DNA from: Nissolia schottii
Lineage: Eukaryota; Streptophyta; Magnoliopsida; Fabales; Fabaceae
Assembly (NCBI GenBank): GCA_003254905.1
Contig: QANU01021226.1
Coordinates: forward strand, 1-64,000
Reading direction: 5' to 3'
Length of the DNA stretch: 64,000 nucleotides
Below the pieces are notes generated by a model. The model had not been told where the DNA came from, searched no databases, and saw only the letters and a list, made by a program, of their open reading frames with translations. This document shows, piece by piece, positions 23,401 to 35,866 of the stretch (its first letter is position 1; every line of letters starts with the position of its first letter). The translations under genes were made by a program, and so were the position numbers.

Positions 23401-25648
23401 CCTCTTGTATATATTTCTCATGATGTAGTAGTCTTGCGAGATTACATCCTCTTGTATGTGTTTCTCAAGACTAATACTTATGTAGTAGTTTTGAATGAAC
23501 TCACTCCACTCGTGAGTGAATCTATATAACTTATTTGTAACCTGTTTAGTTCTCATTTCCATGCAAGCTATCTTGTCATTTTTCATTTCATTCAGATCCA
23601 ATATCTATGCAGGGTGTTTTCATTAATCCAGCTTTCATCGAGCCGTTTGGTCTTACCTTAATTGAGGTGCTCTTCTGGATCTTGAATCATTTACTATGGT
23701 TGATTTCTTTTTGGAGATATAAACATCAACTGACATATTTGTTGAGCAGGCAGCTGCTTATGGTTTGCCCCTTGTTGCTACTAAAAATGGAGGTCCTGTT
23801 GATATTCTTCGGGTATGCTCACTGATTGTTGGTTTTGTATTGATTTGAAAGGGTTCTGTAGAAACTTCCATGACTGATTGGTTACTAGTATTATATATAC
23901 AGGTACTTGACAATGGTCTGCTCATAGATCCTCATGATCAGCAGTCTATTGCAGATGCTCTTTTGAAGCTTGTTAGCAACAAGCAACTTTGGGCTAAATG
24001 TAGACAGAATGGATTGAAAAACATTCATTTATTTTCATGGCCCGAGCATTGTAAGACTTACCTGTCTAAAATAGCCACTTGCAAACCAAGGCATCCGCAG
24101 TGGCAGCGAAGTGAGGATGGGGGTGAAAGTTCAGAATCAGAATCACCAGGTGATTCCTTGAGAGATATACAAGATTTATCTCTAAACCTCAAGTTTTCAT
24201 TGGATGGAGAGAGGAGTGGGGGTAGTGGAAATGATAGTTCTTTGGATCCCGATGGAAATGCTGCTGATAGAAACACAAAGTTGGAGAATGCTGTTTTGTC
24301 ATGGTCAAAGGGTATCTCTAAGGACATACGCAAAGCCGGGGCTACAGAAAAATCAGATCAAAATACAAACGCATGTAAATTTCCACCATTGAGGAGAAGG
24401 AAACACCTCTTTGTCATTGCTGTGGATTGTGATACCACTTCAGCTCTTACTGAAACCACTAAAACAATATTTGAGTCCGCTGGAAAGGAGAGGGCTGAAG
24501 GCTCTGTAGGCTTCATTTTGTCAACATCATTAACAATATCTGAGATACAGTCATTTTTGGTCTCAGGAGGATTGAGCCCCAACGATTTTGATGCTTATAT
24601 TTGTAACAATGGCAGTGACCTTTACTATCCATCTCTCAATCCTGAAGATCGTCCATTTGTGGGTGACTTGTATTACCACTCACACATTGAATACCGATGG
24701 GGCGGAGAAGGGTTGAGGAAGACCCTAGTACGTTGGGCAGCTTCAATCACTGACAAGAAGCATGAGAATAATGAACAAATTGTTACTCCAGCTGAACATC
24801 TTTCTACTGACTACTGTTATGCTTTCAAAGTGCAAAGGCCAGGAATGGTAATTTTGTGTTATAGTTTATGATTTTGTGTGAAATGTGTTGGAATTTTTTG
24901 TTCTGGTTTGGTTTTTCTAAATTCACTTTGAGTTTATTGTTTTATCTTATTTTATTTTTGCAGGCTCCCCCGGTGAAGGAGCTCCGTAAGTTGTTGAGAA
25001 TCCAAGCTCTACGTTGCCATCCGATATATTGTCAAAATGGGACAAGACTGAACGTTATACCAGTACTGGCATCTCGTTCCCAAGCCCTCAGGTATTATTG
25101 TTGAATCATCCTTCCAAAAGGTCCAAAATGCCAAAAGTTGGGTATTGTATACATTGGCTTCTTAATGCATGTCCTTTTGACATTCTTAGATGAAATTATT
25201 ATGCCAGGGCGGAAGCATTTATGATCTATGCTCTTTCACATCTAGGAACTTTCTTTTCTTTTCTCGAACGCCATTTCCTCTATTGGGTTATTGTGACTCT
25301 AGACAATGTTATTGCTTAAAGCTTTTGCGACATCCGATATCTGATAACTTTATGTGCTTCTCCTCTAGATATCTTTATGTTCGATGGGGTTTTGAACTGT
25401 CGAAGATGGTGGTATTTGTTGGAGAGTGCGGTGACACCGATTACGAAGGACTTGTTGGTGGCCTACACAGAAGTGTGATATTGAAGGGAGTCGGCAGCAG
25501 TGCAATCAGTCAACTCCATAACAACAGAAACTATCCTCTTTCAGATGTCATGCCATTGGACAGCCCCAACATCATTGAGGCGACTGAGGGGAGCAGCAGT
25601 GCCGATATCCTGGCTTTGATAGAACAAGCAGGATACCTTGCAGGATGA
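20210..25648 (+). CDS. SPS1: Sucrose-phosphate synthase, family A, 13 exons
   Basis: The enzyme joins UDP-glucose and fructose-6-phosphate to make sucrose-6-phosphate, the committed step of cytosolic sucrose synthesis. Exons: 20210-20392, 20479-20568, 20674-20924, 21045-21108, 21255-21953, 22582-22698, 22822-22953, 23051-23227, 23613-23666, 23750-23812, 23903-24847, 24964-25091, 25369-25648. All introns are GT-AG and the frame stays open for about 1060 codons, the usual length. The N-terminus [18 protein letters not shown] is the family-A hallmark. A GT4 glycosyltransferase core follows (residues about 170-680), with [10 protein letters not shown] near 337-346 and EPFGLTLIE at 581-589. The C-terminal third is the sucrose-phosphatase-like domain (VDCDTT). 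Serines at about 153 (PRISSAD), 224 (RQVSAPD) and 419 (RRNVSCYG) match spinach Ser158, Ser229 and Ser424, so control by kinases and 14-3-3 proteins is expected. No break was seen; the symbol gives the family, not a proven ortholog. Confidence 0.96.
20402..20431 (+). repeat. (TC)n tract in SPS intron 1
   Basis: About 15 TC units inside the 86-bp first intron (20393-20478), making up a third of it. Variation in length would bring the intron close to the plant minimum. Confidence 0.9.
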
Positions 25649-25871
25649 AGGTCAATCTGTGTTTGGTTATGCTTATGCTTACTCCTGTTAAACCTACTTC
25701 TGGGCAAGCTTATAATCTGACGTCCGAAGTGTTTATAAAGCTTGCTTTATCCTCCCTTGTCTGTAACTACCATAATCATTCTCTTCATCACAACCTTGCC
25801 CTATGAAATATACTTCCTCTTGTTCCACTTATGTTGCTTGTTGGTTTTGCTACTACTAAACATTACATTTC

Positions 25872-25877
25872 AATAAA
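25872..25877 (+). terminator. Candidate polyadenylation signal of SPS
   Basis: AATAAA about 225 bp after the SPS stop codon, preceded by T-rich sequence. A plausible near-upstream poly(A) element, not proven. Confidence 0.45.
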
Positions 25878-25879
25878 GG

Positions 25880-27957
25880 GCTGTTCTCATTGCTATTCTT
25901 TTGTCGATATTATTCAGGCCTTTTTTTGTAGTTAAAGCAAAACTTAGTCTCATGCTCAAAATCCTCATCCTTCCCGAACCTTTATCCTCTGGATTTGGAA
26001 AAAACAACTGCAGCTATTGCAGTTGTTATCCAACGTTTAATACTCATCACACACTTGTTTCTTTAATATTCTATCGTTGATAAAATTAATTTTCGATAGT
26101 TGACATTTTCTTCTGTTAAAAATAACTGCAGTATTCATCTTTTCCCGTGCCCTTCTCCGTTATGCTAGGTATGACCATGAACAAAACTATAAGGAGAAGA
26201 TTATGACATTGAAAATGAAGAACCGAGAATACAGAAGATTCCAAAACCAAGTGTATAGAAGATACGATTCAGGTGAATAATGATCATTGTGCCAGAGCTT
26301 TATGAATCGCAAAGAAACCAGTGTGTCTTGGAGCAAGGTGCCTTATGTCCAATATCATTATTACAAATTCATTTATTTTGCATTGCCATTTTTGGTTTCA
26401 AATGTCAGTGACCCATAATATTTCGTTTTATGTCAGAATCTAATATAACAGTTGTGTGTGTTAGCCCCATACATGCGTATGCGATTGGAATTGTATGTTC
26501 GTTGAGTTCCCTGAGTTTGATGAAGTTAAGAGGTACGGGAAAGCAACGTAAATTAGTTACTCTGATCCATGCCTTTAGGAGGGGCAGTAAGGTGGCTATG
26601 TGCCATACAAGAGAATTTAAAGGAATCCCATCCCATAGGGTCAAAACACATCACAGAACAGATCCTGTCCAGATGCAACTTCAAGGACACGGGTCATGGG
26701 CACGGATGATTCCTCAGTTGTGGGGGTTTTGACTTCTAATTAAACTGCCTATAAATAGAAATGTCAACAAGTTTTCCATACCCATGTTTCAGTATAAAAA
26801 ATATAAATTAACTATTAATTCTAATTTCGACCAATTGATACATTTATGTGTTTTTTTTGGGGTGCGGTTATTGATTTTGAGTTTAACTTTTGACTTTTTT
26901 TAATATTATTAATTGTTAATATATATATATATATACACGTGTATATATATTTATATTTTTAATATTAAAAAAAGTTAACAAGTGTCTTAAAGAAACTTGT
27001 TAAAAAGTTTAAAATAGAAATAATAAATTGAAATTGTAAGCTCTTGAAATTTCTAATGCATTAAATGTATTGAAAACACTTAAATATTTTCACTTTAAAC
27101 TTTTTAACAAGTGCTCTAACAAAACCCTTTTAATATAATTTTAATAACATTTGAATATTTTTAATAATTTGATAATTTCTTTATGCTAACCACACATAAA
27201 AAAAATTGAGTCTTCTTAATTTAATATTCCATCTATTTCTTTTATCGGTCTAATTTTGAATTTTTAAAATTTTAAAATATTTATTTATTTATAATATTTA
27301 GATATATATTTTTTTCACTTATACCGTTAGTCATAATTAAGTATTTATTAGTATAATTAATGTAATAAGAGTAATAATTGTGTTAAAAATAAAAATTTGT
27401 ATGTTTTATACAAATAACTTTGTTAATTTATATCATTTTATATATTTATTAAGTTTTTTTTTTAAATATGTGTTGTTTGATTTTGGACAGAGAAGAGAGA
27501 AGGGAGGAAGTAAATTTCTTAAGCCGGTCCGTTCATTAGTTCTAAATTATTGTTTTGTTTTTGGGTCATTGAATTATTGTTTGCAGCAACCGAGGAGGGT
27601 CATGTTATTTTTGGAATATTGGATTTACAGAATAAGTGCTTTTGGAAAGAATCGCTGTCCCATTTAACAGCTCTAAAATAATATAATATTATGGTTGCGT
27701 GTGCAATCGTGAAACTTAAACATATTGGTTAATTAATTTTGATGATGGGTAAGCCAACTGTTGCCTAATCGCTTCATTTGTAGCCAACCCCTCAAATAAT
27801 ATTAAATGCCACAACAAGCAGGTGGCCAGCTGCTGAGCATCCGCCAACTACTTTCATTCTTCAATATCATGCTTTTCTTATCCGAAGTAGATAAAAGTCA
27901 TAGTATATCAATTTTTATTATTTGCCCAGATTACTACGTATAACGGGGGGAGATTTA
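25880..27957. other. Intergenic DNA with MITE-like fragments
   Basis: No gene could be supported; a 100-codon open frame at 26430-26732 has no recognisable motif. About 26970-27130 contains ACTTGTTAAAAAGTTT and the inverted AAACTTTTTAACAAGTGC, a hairpin-type MITE remnant related to one at about 15230-15440. About 27225-27450 resembles the repeat at 19010-19215. Confidence 0.45.
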
Positions 27958-28556
27958 TAGGGATAACAATAGGGAAGGGTTGAGGTGGGTTAGTCCACTT
28001 TTGACCCACATATAAATGGGACGAGGCGAGCTAAATATTTTGTGCAGACTCAATTTAGGTTCACTCTGCATTTTATTAAGACTGCGAATCAGCGGGTTGG
28101 TCTGCTATACACGTATAATAAAATAAAATAAAATAAAAAAACTTCATGTTCATAATTCTATAATGTAAACCAATAAATCCAGTTGGAGTCTTACTTTTGT
28201 CAACAATCCAACATAAAATATAATTTAATACAAAATAAATAATCTAAAACAAAAATAAATCATGTTCACAAAGTTAAAATAAATCATGTCTACAAAGTTA
28301 AAATAAAATAAAGCATGTCCACAAAATTAAAATAAAGTCTTATTCCAATGTTCACAAACCGATTTTTTTGCCATTTTTTATGTTTTTTATAAATTAACCT
28401 CAATTTGCGAGCTAACCTGCGTCAACTCGCGAGTTAAAGGGATAGCTCGTGCGGGTCAAAAAACTTAAGCAGACTCAAAATTTGTGTTTGCCATGCAAAA
28501 AAAAATGTAGGTGACCTACCTTGTCCCTACGTGCCTGACCCATTTTGTCACCCGTA
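27958..28556. mobile_element. hAT-type MITE-like element, copy 2
   Basis: Starts TAGGGATAACAAT and ends TTTTGTCACCCGTA, imperfect inverted ends. The flanking 8 bp GAGATTTA (27950-27957) and GAGATTTG (28557-28564) match at 7 of 8 positions, as expected for a hAT target duplication. No coding capacity. It is a diverged relative of the elements at 13831 and 52783. Confidence 0.7.
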
Positions 28557-28564
28557 GAGATTTG

Positions 28565-30059
28565 TGACGTGGTGTGAGTAGTAGTCCCTTAAGTTTTAGA
28601 GATACTTTCTCCATAAAAAAGAATATACAGTTGAGTTGGACCGGATCAATCAAATTCTTGATCATTGGGTCTAGATGTCATGGTTTCGATAAAAAAGAAA
28701 AATCTTCGTTATAATTATTATATTATTTTATGTAGATATTCTAAATTAATGTATTCATTTTTTTAATGAATTTATCTTTTAAATTTATCCTTTTCTTTAA
28801 AGAATTTATCACCTTATTATAATAATAAAAAAAGAGGTACGGATAGGTTGTTCTTTAACAAATAACTAAAACATACATACATTAATCCATGAAGAGCTTA
28901 GTAAAATAAATAAATGAATAAATAAATATATAAATCATCCAAGAAGAGAAATATATTTAATAATACAGGTTGATAAATTAATTTTTGATCTAGCACAAAC
29001 TAGTTCCTTAATTGGGATAATGAAAGTAATCCTTAGATAGATAGGTTCATCAAATTCCCTTCAGGTGTAATTATGTTTAAGCACAGGGATAATGCAAGAT
29101 TCTGTCTTTTTTTTATTTCCGCTTATAGTTGAGCTACGATTCTAACAAAACTGACAAATTTCTTTCCAGCACGGACATTATTTATTTCCAAGTGGTGGAA
29201 GTATTCATTACTCTATCTTCTTATGTATATTGAGAAAACTTGCATGTGTTTGGATAATTGATATGATTAATTCTCCATGCAGCAGTACGACTGCGACGTT
29301 TGCTTGCATTACAACTTTGATACTGATATAGTGTAGTACCATCAATGTATTTATTGATTGATTTCTTATATTGCTTGTAACCACTTTCTCTATGTATTGT
29401 ACAACCTTTTTAAAACTTGAATTTTACTAACTAGGGCCTTAATACATACACCTGTCAAATAGTCAAAAATGGAAATAAATAAGATTATTCTTAATATATT
29501 CAATGAACTAGGAACTTAAAAAGTTTATCCTTTTAATAAATAAATTTTTTTGTTTGCGTAAAATACAAGATATAGGTAAAAGTTGTCTAGTAAGAAAAAG
29601 AAATGGCTTAAGATAAAATTTAGACATTTTTTATTAAGAAGATATTTTGTAGAGTACACACGATATTATATTTTTACTAAATTCATTTTAACCATCAAAT
29701 ATTATATAATATAAATAATTATTTCATATCATTTTTAATAATTTTAATCTACAAAATATTTTTTTCATACAATCTAAATAAAATAAATTATTTTAAAATT
29801 ATTTTTCAGTTGAAGCATAAAAAACATAAGTTAATTATCACATAATCAATTAAATAAAAAATAATATTAATTTTGATTTTACAGCTTTAATTTTCCAAAT
29901 GAAAAATACTTGCTTGATTTCTATAGCAATATATGGTCTTAAAAATTTATCAACCATTAATTTTAATTTTTGTTATTTAAAATAACATAAAAAATAAAGA
30001 AATCAATAGTAATTTTTAAGATTCTTGAATCATATAGATTAAATATGGTAGATGACCAT
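28565..30059. other. AT-rich intergenic DNA, nothing recognised
   Basis: No frame of interest, no RNA gene and no clear repeat structure. Confidence 0.5.
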
Positions 30060-30067
30060 GTGAATAT

Positions 30068-31040
30068 TAGGGCTATCAAATAGGCTAATCCGGTCAGTTT
30101 AACTCGTGAGTTAAGCAAGTTGAGCCTAAACAACCTTTTATTATTGTTTTATGAAATTTTGGTCTATAATTACTTATGGACCGTTCACCACAAAAATCAA
30201 ATAAGTATTTACAGGAGTTAGGGATCACAATGTAATTCCCACGTACTAGGGATCATTTTAGTGAGAATGCGAGTTTGGAGAGAAGAATGATGAATGAAAT
30301 ACTAAATAAATTCAAAATCCATACAATAATCAGAAACAAGATAAACAGCAAGAACATAAAGGAAATACAAATGGAAACTAATCCTATAAAGATTGAAAGA
30401 CAAAAAAACAAGTAAAAGGGAATTAGTTGATTCTTCTCCTAAACTCAAAAAGTCCTGAGGCGTATATGAGTGTGTGAGAATTCACAAGTGTTTCTTCCAA
30501 TTTGATTAATCTTCGGGCGTCCTATTTATAGGCTTCAGCGGCTTCGTGCATGCTTGCCACTTGTCTCCCAAACGGTTGATGCTTTGCATCCTGCGTCTCC
30601 ACTTCATCCCACTTAGTGAGAATCCCGCGAATCATCTCTCAGAAGTGTATGCACATTCTCTAATAACTGTTGCCCATTATTATTCGTACATGTTGTGTTC
30701 CAAATAATTTCTCTTTCGAAATTGATTTCAAAAAGAGACACTAACAATTGTCTTTTTCTCCGTACCTCTTTGTAGGACGGTGTGAAGTGATTACCGTTGT
30801 TAAAAGTCTCATAAATAGTTGCCACTTCAGATCGACAAGTATTCGACCTTTGTTGATTATTTTGTTGTAACAATTATTCATGCATTGAATTTTATACGCT
30901 TAGTTCATTTATTTAATGCGGGTAAATGAATTAAACAAGCCGGGTTAAATGAGTTATGCTAAACAAATTTTTTATTATTCCACCCATTTAATAAGATAAA
31001 CGAGTTGGGCCCGCGGACTGAACTCATTTTGACCATGATA
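30068..31040. mobile_element. hAT-type MITE with a nested insertion, copy 3
   Basis: Starts TAGGGCTATCAAATAGGC and ends CATTTTGACCATGATA. Flanks GTGAATAT (30060-30067) and GCAAATAT (31041-31048) match at 6 of 8 positions. The ends (30068-30150 and about 30890-31040) read like the other family members, while the middle (about 30165-30885) is unrelated sequence, probably a nested insertion. A minus-strand open frame of 86 codons (30613-30873) in that middle part has no recognised motif. Confidence 0.6.
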
Positions 31041-31314
31041 GCAAATATGTTTCCTCTCAAGCACGCACTTCTTTAATACATCCAGCTTCTAATACAACAT
31101 TTACATTTATAATTTATAATGACTTGATTGGTGGGTGGACCATTTTTTTTCCGTTTCTCCTATCCTTATGCCAACTAGGAACTAGGAAAAGAATATTCGG
31201 GTTTATTCTTCAATATGAGTAATAATTAATGAGAGAATTTAAACAAAAATCTAAATTTGAAAGGAACTAATAAGTATTTATGAATTAATTAAAATTATAA
31301 TTTGCTAAGCTTTT

Positions 31315-31831
31315 TAGAGAGTGTTTGGTATAAGATAGTCTATCTAGATTACTGGTAATCTGACTTTTGAATTACTTCGTAATCTACATTGACATGTTTG
31401 GCATAACATGGTTGTTGGTAATTTGGATTAATAATAATAATCTTAAATTACCACCTCCAAATAATCATAAATAATGATAATAATAATAATAATAATGAAA
31501 GTAGTAATAATAAAAAATAATAAAAAATAACTATAAAAATAATAAAATAATAAAAAATAATTATAAACATAATAATGAAAATAATAAGAATAATAATAAT
31601 AAAATAGAAATAATAATAACAATAATGATAATAATAATAATAATAATAATAAGCAATGTATATTACCTCATTTTTTTTTATATATCAACAATGTAATGTA
31701 AATTCTCAGTTACATGACCTGTGCATATAAAAAATAATATAACATTATCAGCAATTTAACAAGTAATAATCTTTCTAAAAGGTAATTCAACTTACTTGGT
31801 AATCTTTTAGGTAATGTACCAAACGCCCCTA
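31315..31831. mobile_element. hAT-like MITE with internal (AAT)n
   Basis: The left end TAGAGAGTGTTTGGTA and the right end, read in reverse, TAGGGGCGTTTGGTA are near-matching inverted repeats, and GGTAATC/GATTACC words follow inside both. The GTTTGGTA end is common among plant hAT MITEs. No target-site duplication could be found. The interior is largely an (AAT)n microsatellite. Confidence 0.6.
31427..31655. repeat. Imperfect (AAT)n microsatellite
   Basis: Long run of AAT/ATAATA units with a few interruptions, lying inside the MITE at 31315-31831. Confidence 0.85.
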
Positions 31832-32515
31832 TGGTGGTAGTTAAAAAACTAAAAGTAAAGTATTTTATTAAAAAATGATAATTTTATGTCTCTAATATAT
31901 TGAATACGTTTGAAACTTAAAATAATATTTTATTATTAATTTCTTAATCAATATTTTTAGGATATTGGTCAACAAAATCTTTAATTATTACTCAATTTTT
32001 AGGATATTGGTTAATAAAATCTTTAATGATTACTCGATTGTATTACTTAATTTGGCTATCTATTATAAACTGTTTTTAAATTAATAAACGAATTTAGTTA
32101 TGAGATTTTATTTTTCAGTTTAATTATGTATGCTGTTTATGCATGCTGTTTAGCTACCAGTACCACTGCAAGCAACATGCAGATTTAGTAGCTTGCCTAT
32201 ATATGCTCATTGTTTTATGACACATTCTGTACCAAAAAGGTTTATCATTACTAATAGTACACTAAAGCAGTGTTTGTCAATTATAGACCCCCCCCCCCGG
32301 TAAAAGCAGATACCAAGTATATCAACTTTTTCAGTTGCTGAATTCCCAACGTATATAGGAAAGTTGATAGAGCAATCTCATCGTCAGTACTAACAGATCA
32401 AGCGCTTTATGTTAATGAAATTGACTTAAGTGCTAGCTAATGAGGAATGGCAGGTGTTTAACACAAATGCTGTTAATTATGTTGTTAACTTATAGTTTAT
32501 AAAGTGATATTGAGT
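31832..32515. other. Intergenic DNA, nothing recognised
   Basis: A stretch resembling AATATTTTTAGGATATTGGT is partly repeated near 31950 and 31998. There is a run of ten C at about 32289-32298. No gene. Confidence 0.45.
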
Positions 32516-33120
32516 GCAAATTTTTTTGTATATACATGCACAAATTTTTTATGTACACATGTACAAATTTTTTTAAATATGAAATCATATCAAACTAGAT
32601 CTGTAAGGCATTAAATAGCGAAAAATAATTGTCACATTCTCTTTATCTCTCCATCACACTCTAAGAGGGTGAACTCATTCTCTACCATGCACAAACATTT
32701 TAAAACATATGCACAAACTTTTGAATTGATGTGTACAAACTTTTCAACAACTAAAAACAAATTATATGACGGAAACGTAAATGAAAATGACGACCGAAAA
32801 ATTTTTTTGTGTTCACATGTACAAACTTTTAAACAAGAATGCACAAATTTTTCAATATTTATACACAAATTTTTTACCAACCATATATGTACAAACTTTT
32901 GAACAAACATGCATAAATTTTTTTATACACATGCACAAACATTTGAAAAACCAAAAAAATAAATATGATGAAAATGAAAATGAAAACTCTTTGATTCATA
33001 AAGAATAAGATGAAAACGAAAAAAAATGATGGAAGATTGGGTAAGAATAGAGAAAAAAATAAAGAAAAAAATGAGAAAAATCACATATTAAAGAAAATAA
33101 ATTGTACAAAAATTGACAAA
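32516..33120. repeat. Dispersed TGCACAAA(C/T)-type repeats
   Basis: Irregularly spaced copies of a (A/G)TGCACAAACTTTT / TGTACAAATTTTT word, about fifteen in 450 bp (for example near 32538, 32569, 32690, 32709, 32733, 32818, 32840 and 32932). The open frames on both strands here (32632-33008) are by-products of this low-complexity repeat. Confidence 0.6.
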
Positions 33121-33478
33121 TTTTAAATTATACCCAAAACATTTATCTTTTATGTTAGTACTCCAATTAACCCGCAGTGGTTTAATGCTGATACATCACT
33201 TAATAATGTACCTAAGTTGGTAAAGAAAATTTTCATCGCTGATTTATTTCAGTTATATGAATAATATTTTAGAATACTGTTACATGTACACTCAAATATA
33301 TGTCATCGTACAACCACTCAGGATTTTAATACGTTTGGGTCCAACTTCTATATTTTTCAACCAATTGTTTCCACTATCACGCCCACTCCACTACACGAAC
33401 GCGTGCACACATGCACAATAAAAAAGAAACTGCTTGTGCTTAACACTGAATACTAAATGACTAAAACAGTGAAATGAG

Positions 33479-34275
33479 TAATGCACAAACATTTGAAACA
33501 CTATTGTACAAACATATACAATATAAGTGCACAAATATATGAACACAATTAACACAAAATATTAAAAGACCAAACCAAAAGAATGAGTAGTGCACAAACA
33601 TTTGTCACATTACTACACAAACATATGCAACATAAGTGTATAAACATATGAACACAATTAACATTGAATATTAAACGACCAAACCAGTAGAATGAGTAGT
33701 GCACAACATTTGCAACCTTATTGCACAAACATATATAATATAAGTACACAAAATATGAAAAAAAAATTAAAACTACATACTAAAGGGCCAAAACAAGGGA
33801 AAGAGTAGTGCATAAACATTTGTCATACTGCTACACAAATATATGAACACAATTAACACTAAATATTAAAATACCAAACTAACAGAATGAGTAGTGCACA
33901 AACATTTGTCACACCACTCCACAAACATATACAACATAATTGCACAAACATATTAACACAATTAACAATAAATACTAAAAGACCAAACCAAAAGAATGAG
34001 TATTGCACAAACTTTAATTACTATCATATTGCACAAATATTTTAAAACATAAATGCACAAACATAACACATAATTAACACAGATTAGTATTTAAGAAAAC
34101 AAAAGGAAAGATGCAAGTTGCACCAACTTCTACTACCATAGTGCACAAACATAACACGTAATTACCACAAATTAGTATTTAAGAAAACAAAAGGAAAGAT
34201 GCATGTTGCACCAACTTCTATTACCATATTGTACAAATGTGACAAACATAAATGCACAAACATATCACGTAATTA
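33479..34275 (+). repeat. Tandem repeat, about 109-bp unit, TGCACAAACAT-rich
   Basis: Units begin near 33479, 33589, 33699, 33807, 33893 and 34003. A typical unit holds GTGCACAAACATTTG, then ACACAAACATAT, then AACACAATTAACA, then an AAAGACCAAACCA...GAATGAGTA end. The last part (34003-34275) changes to a related unit of about 100 bp with AAGAAAACAAAAGGAAAGATGC. One unit is shortened. No coding meaning is apparent. Confidence 0.75.
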
Positions 34276-35010
34276 GATCAACAATTTGATTGATGAGTTA
34301 AATCTCGTTCGTCACATCGATTTTGAAACCTTCGATAAAAGAAGAAGGAGAAGGAGGAGGAGCATCAGATCTCACATATTTTGCCACGCTATGTACTGTG
34401 AATGAAAAAGAATAATAATAAGAAGAAATATAACAAAGGATGAAGAAGAACAAAAAACGAGCATGTGATAACTGTGGCGGACGGAAGAGAAAGAGGAGGA
34501 GTGTGGAGGAAGAGAAAGAATATGAAAAAAAAATGCAGAGTCAGTTGTGCGCGTGAAAGAGATGATGAAGAAAAAAAAAAGAAAAAATACAAAAGTTGAT
34601 ATAATGTAGTATGGTAACAGGTTAATAGGTGTACACCAAGCATTTTTCAATATTTTAACTCACGTATATTGTAATGGCATACATTAACATTATAGTAAAT
34701 GTTTTTTTAAAAAATAAATTATAGTTATACTTGTAAGAAAGGAGAATGATTATAATTCTATAAAGTAATGTCGTTTGCAAGGGGGTTTACTCGTGTAATT
34801 TAATATTTGAAAGCCACGCTCAGAATGCAAAAGATCCTAAAAATAAAATATTTAAAAAATAATACCTTTACTGCAACAACTTATAGGTAAAAGAGGCTTT
34901 AAAAAAAATTTAATTAGGCACTTACTTAAGTCATAAATTTCTCTTACTTAATAACAAATAATACTTTTATTTAGAGGCAACCAACTAAAAAGAGAGTTGT
35001 TACAAAGGGG
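34276..35010. other. Intergenic DNA, nothing recognised
   Basis: Purine-rich at 34335-34600 (AAGAAGAAG-type), which produces spurious minus-strand frames; otherwise AT-rich and featureless. Confidence 0.45.
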
Positions 35011-35170
35011 TAATGTTAAGATTTCTTAACTCATCCTTTTAACAATCTTTTTAATAATTGTTAAATGAGGTAATAATAAATTAATTTTTAAAAATTTTAC
35101 AACATTAAATGCATCAATTTTTTTTCTCTCATTTAATAATTATCAAGATAATTAAAAGACTCTAACATTA
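35011..35170. mobile_element. Small hairpin MITE (160 bp)
   Basis: The first 60 bp (TAATGTTAAGATTTCTTAAC...) and the last 60 bp (...TAATTAAAAGACTCTAACATTA) are imperfect reverse complements, so most of the element can fold on itself. It lies about 700 bp upstream of the HHP gene leader. Confidence 0.6.
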
Positions 35171-35571
35171 CTATTTTTTTTAATAATAGAAATTAAAATC
35201 AATAAATAATACCCTAAAATACACATTAAATATGTTCTACAGAAACACAAAAATTTCAGCAAAGAAAATAAGATAGTTACATACTCGTCATTTTTCTTAT
35301 CTACATACTTCAATCTAGAAACATTAATTAGTGAAAAGATAGCTGTAGCCCACACTCCACGAACACATGGTTGGTAGATTTACAAGTGACCTAAATTTGC
35401 ATACCAAAATCAAAACAAAATATTAAGCAACCCTAAAAAAAATTCAAATTTAAGTTTTTTCAGACAATGAACCGAATATAAAAACGCAGCAAGGCCAAAC
35501 CTATAATATCCAGCTACGAATCATAAAGGTTTTCGGCATAACAAACCCCACAGAATAGTGCCAAACCTTCG

Positions 35572-35573
<2 letters not shown>

Positions 35574-35608
<35 letters not shown>
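35574..35608 (+). repeat. (GA)n tract upstream of the HHP gene
   Basis: About 17 AG units some 260-290 bp before the start codon. It could lie in the promoter or 5' leader; GAGA-type tracts bind BPC proteins in plants, but a role here is untested. Confidence 0.85.
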
Positions 35609-35610
<2 letters not shown>

Positions 35611-35866
35611 CTTAAATGCTGCAGTTGGGGGTGCAGTTGTGAAAGCCTCAATTCCCATTATTACTCCCTTCCTCAACAAATAGCCACACACACACTCTTC
35701 CAAATCCAATAAGAGAAAGTCAGAGACAAAAATAAAAAATAAAAAGAAAAAACACAGAGAGAGGGACAGAGAGAAAAGAAAAAACAGAGCATCTAGATTG
35801 TACTAATAATTCACATTTACAATAAGGATTTTTTTGAAACACTGCTTGGATAGATCTCTAAACGAG

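Noticed and set aside
26430..26732. 100-codon open frame downstream of SPS
   Set aside because: No motif, no splice context, and a minus-strand frame overlaps it.
32632..33008. Open frames on both strands
   Set aside because: Products of the TGCACAAAC repeat, with periodic low-complexity peptides.
34372..34650. Membrane-protein-like minus-strand frames rich in Phe/Ser
   Set aside because: Result of a GAA-rich purine tract read on the other strand.
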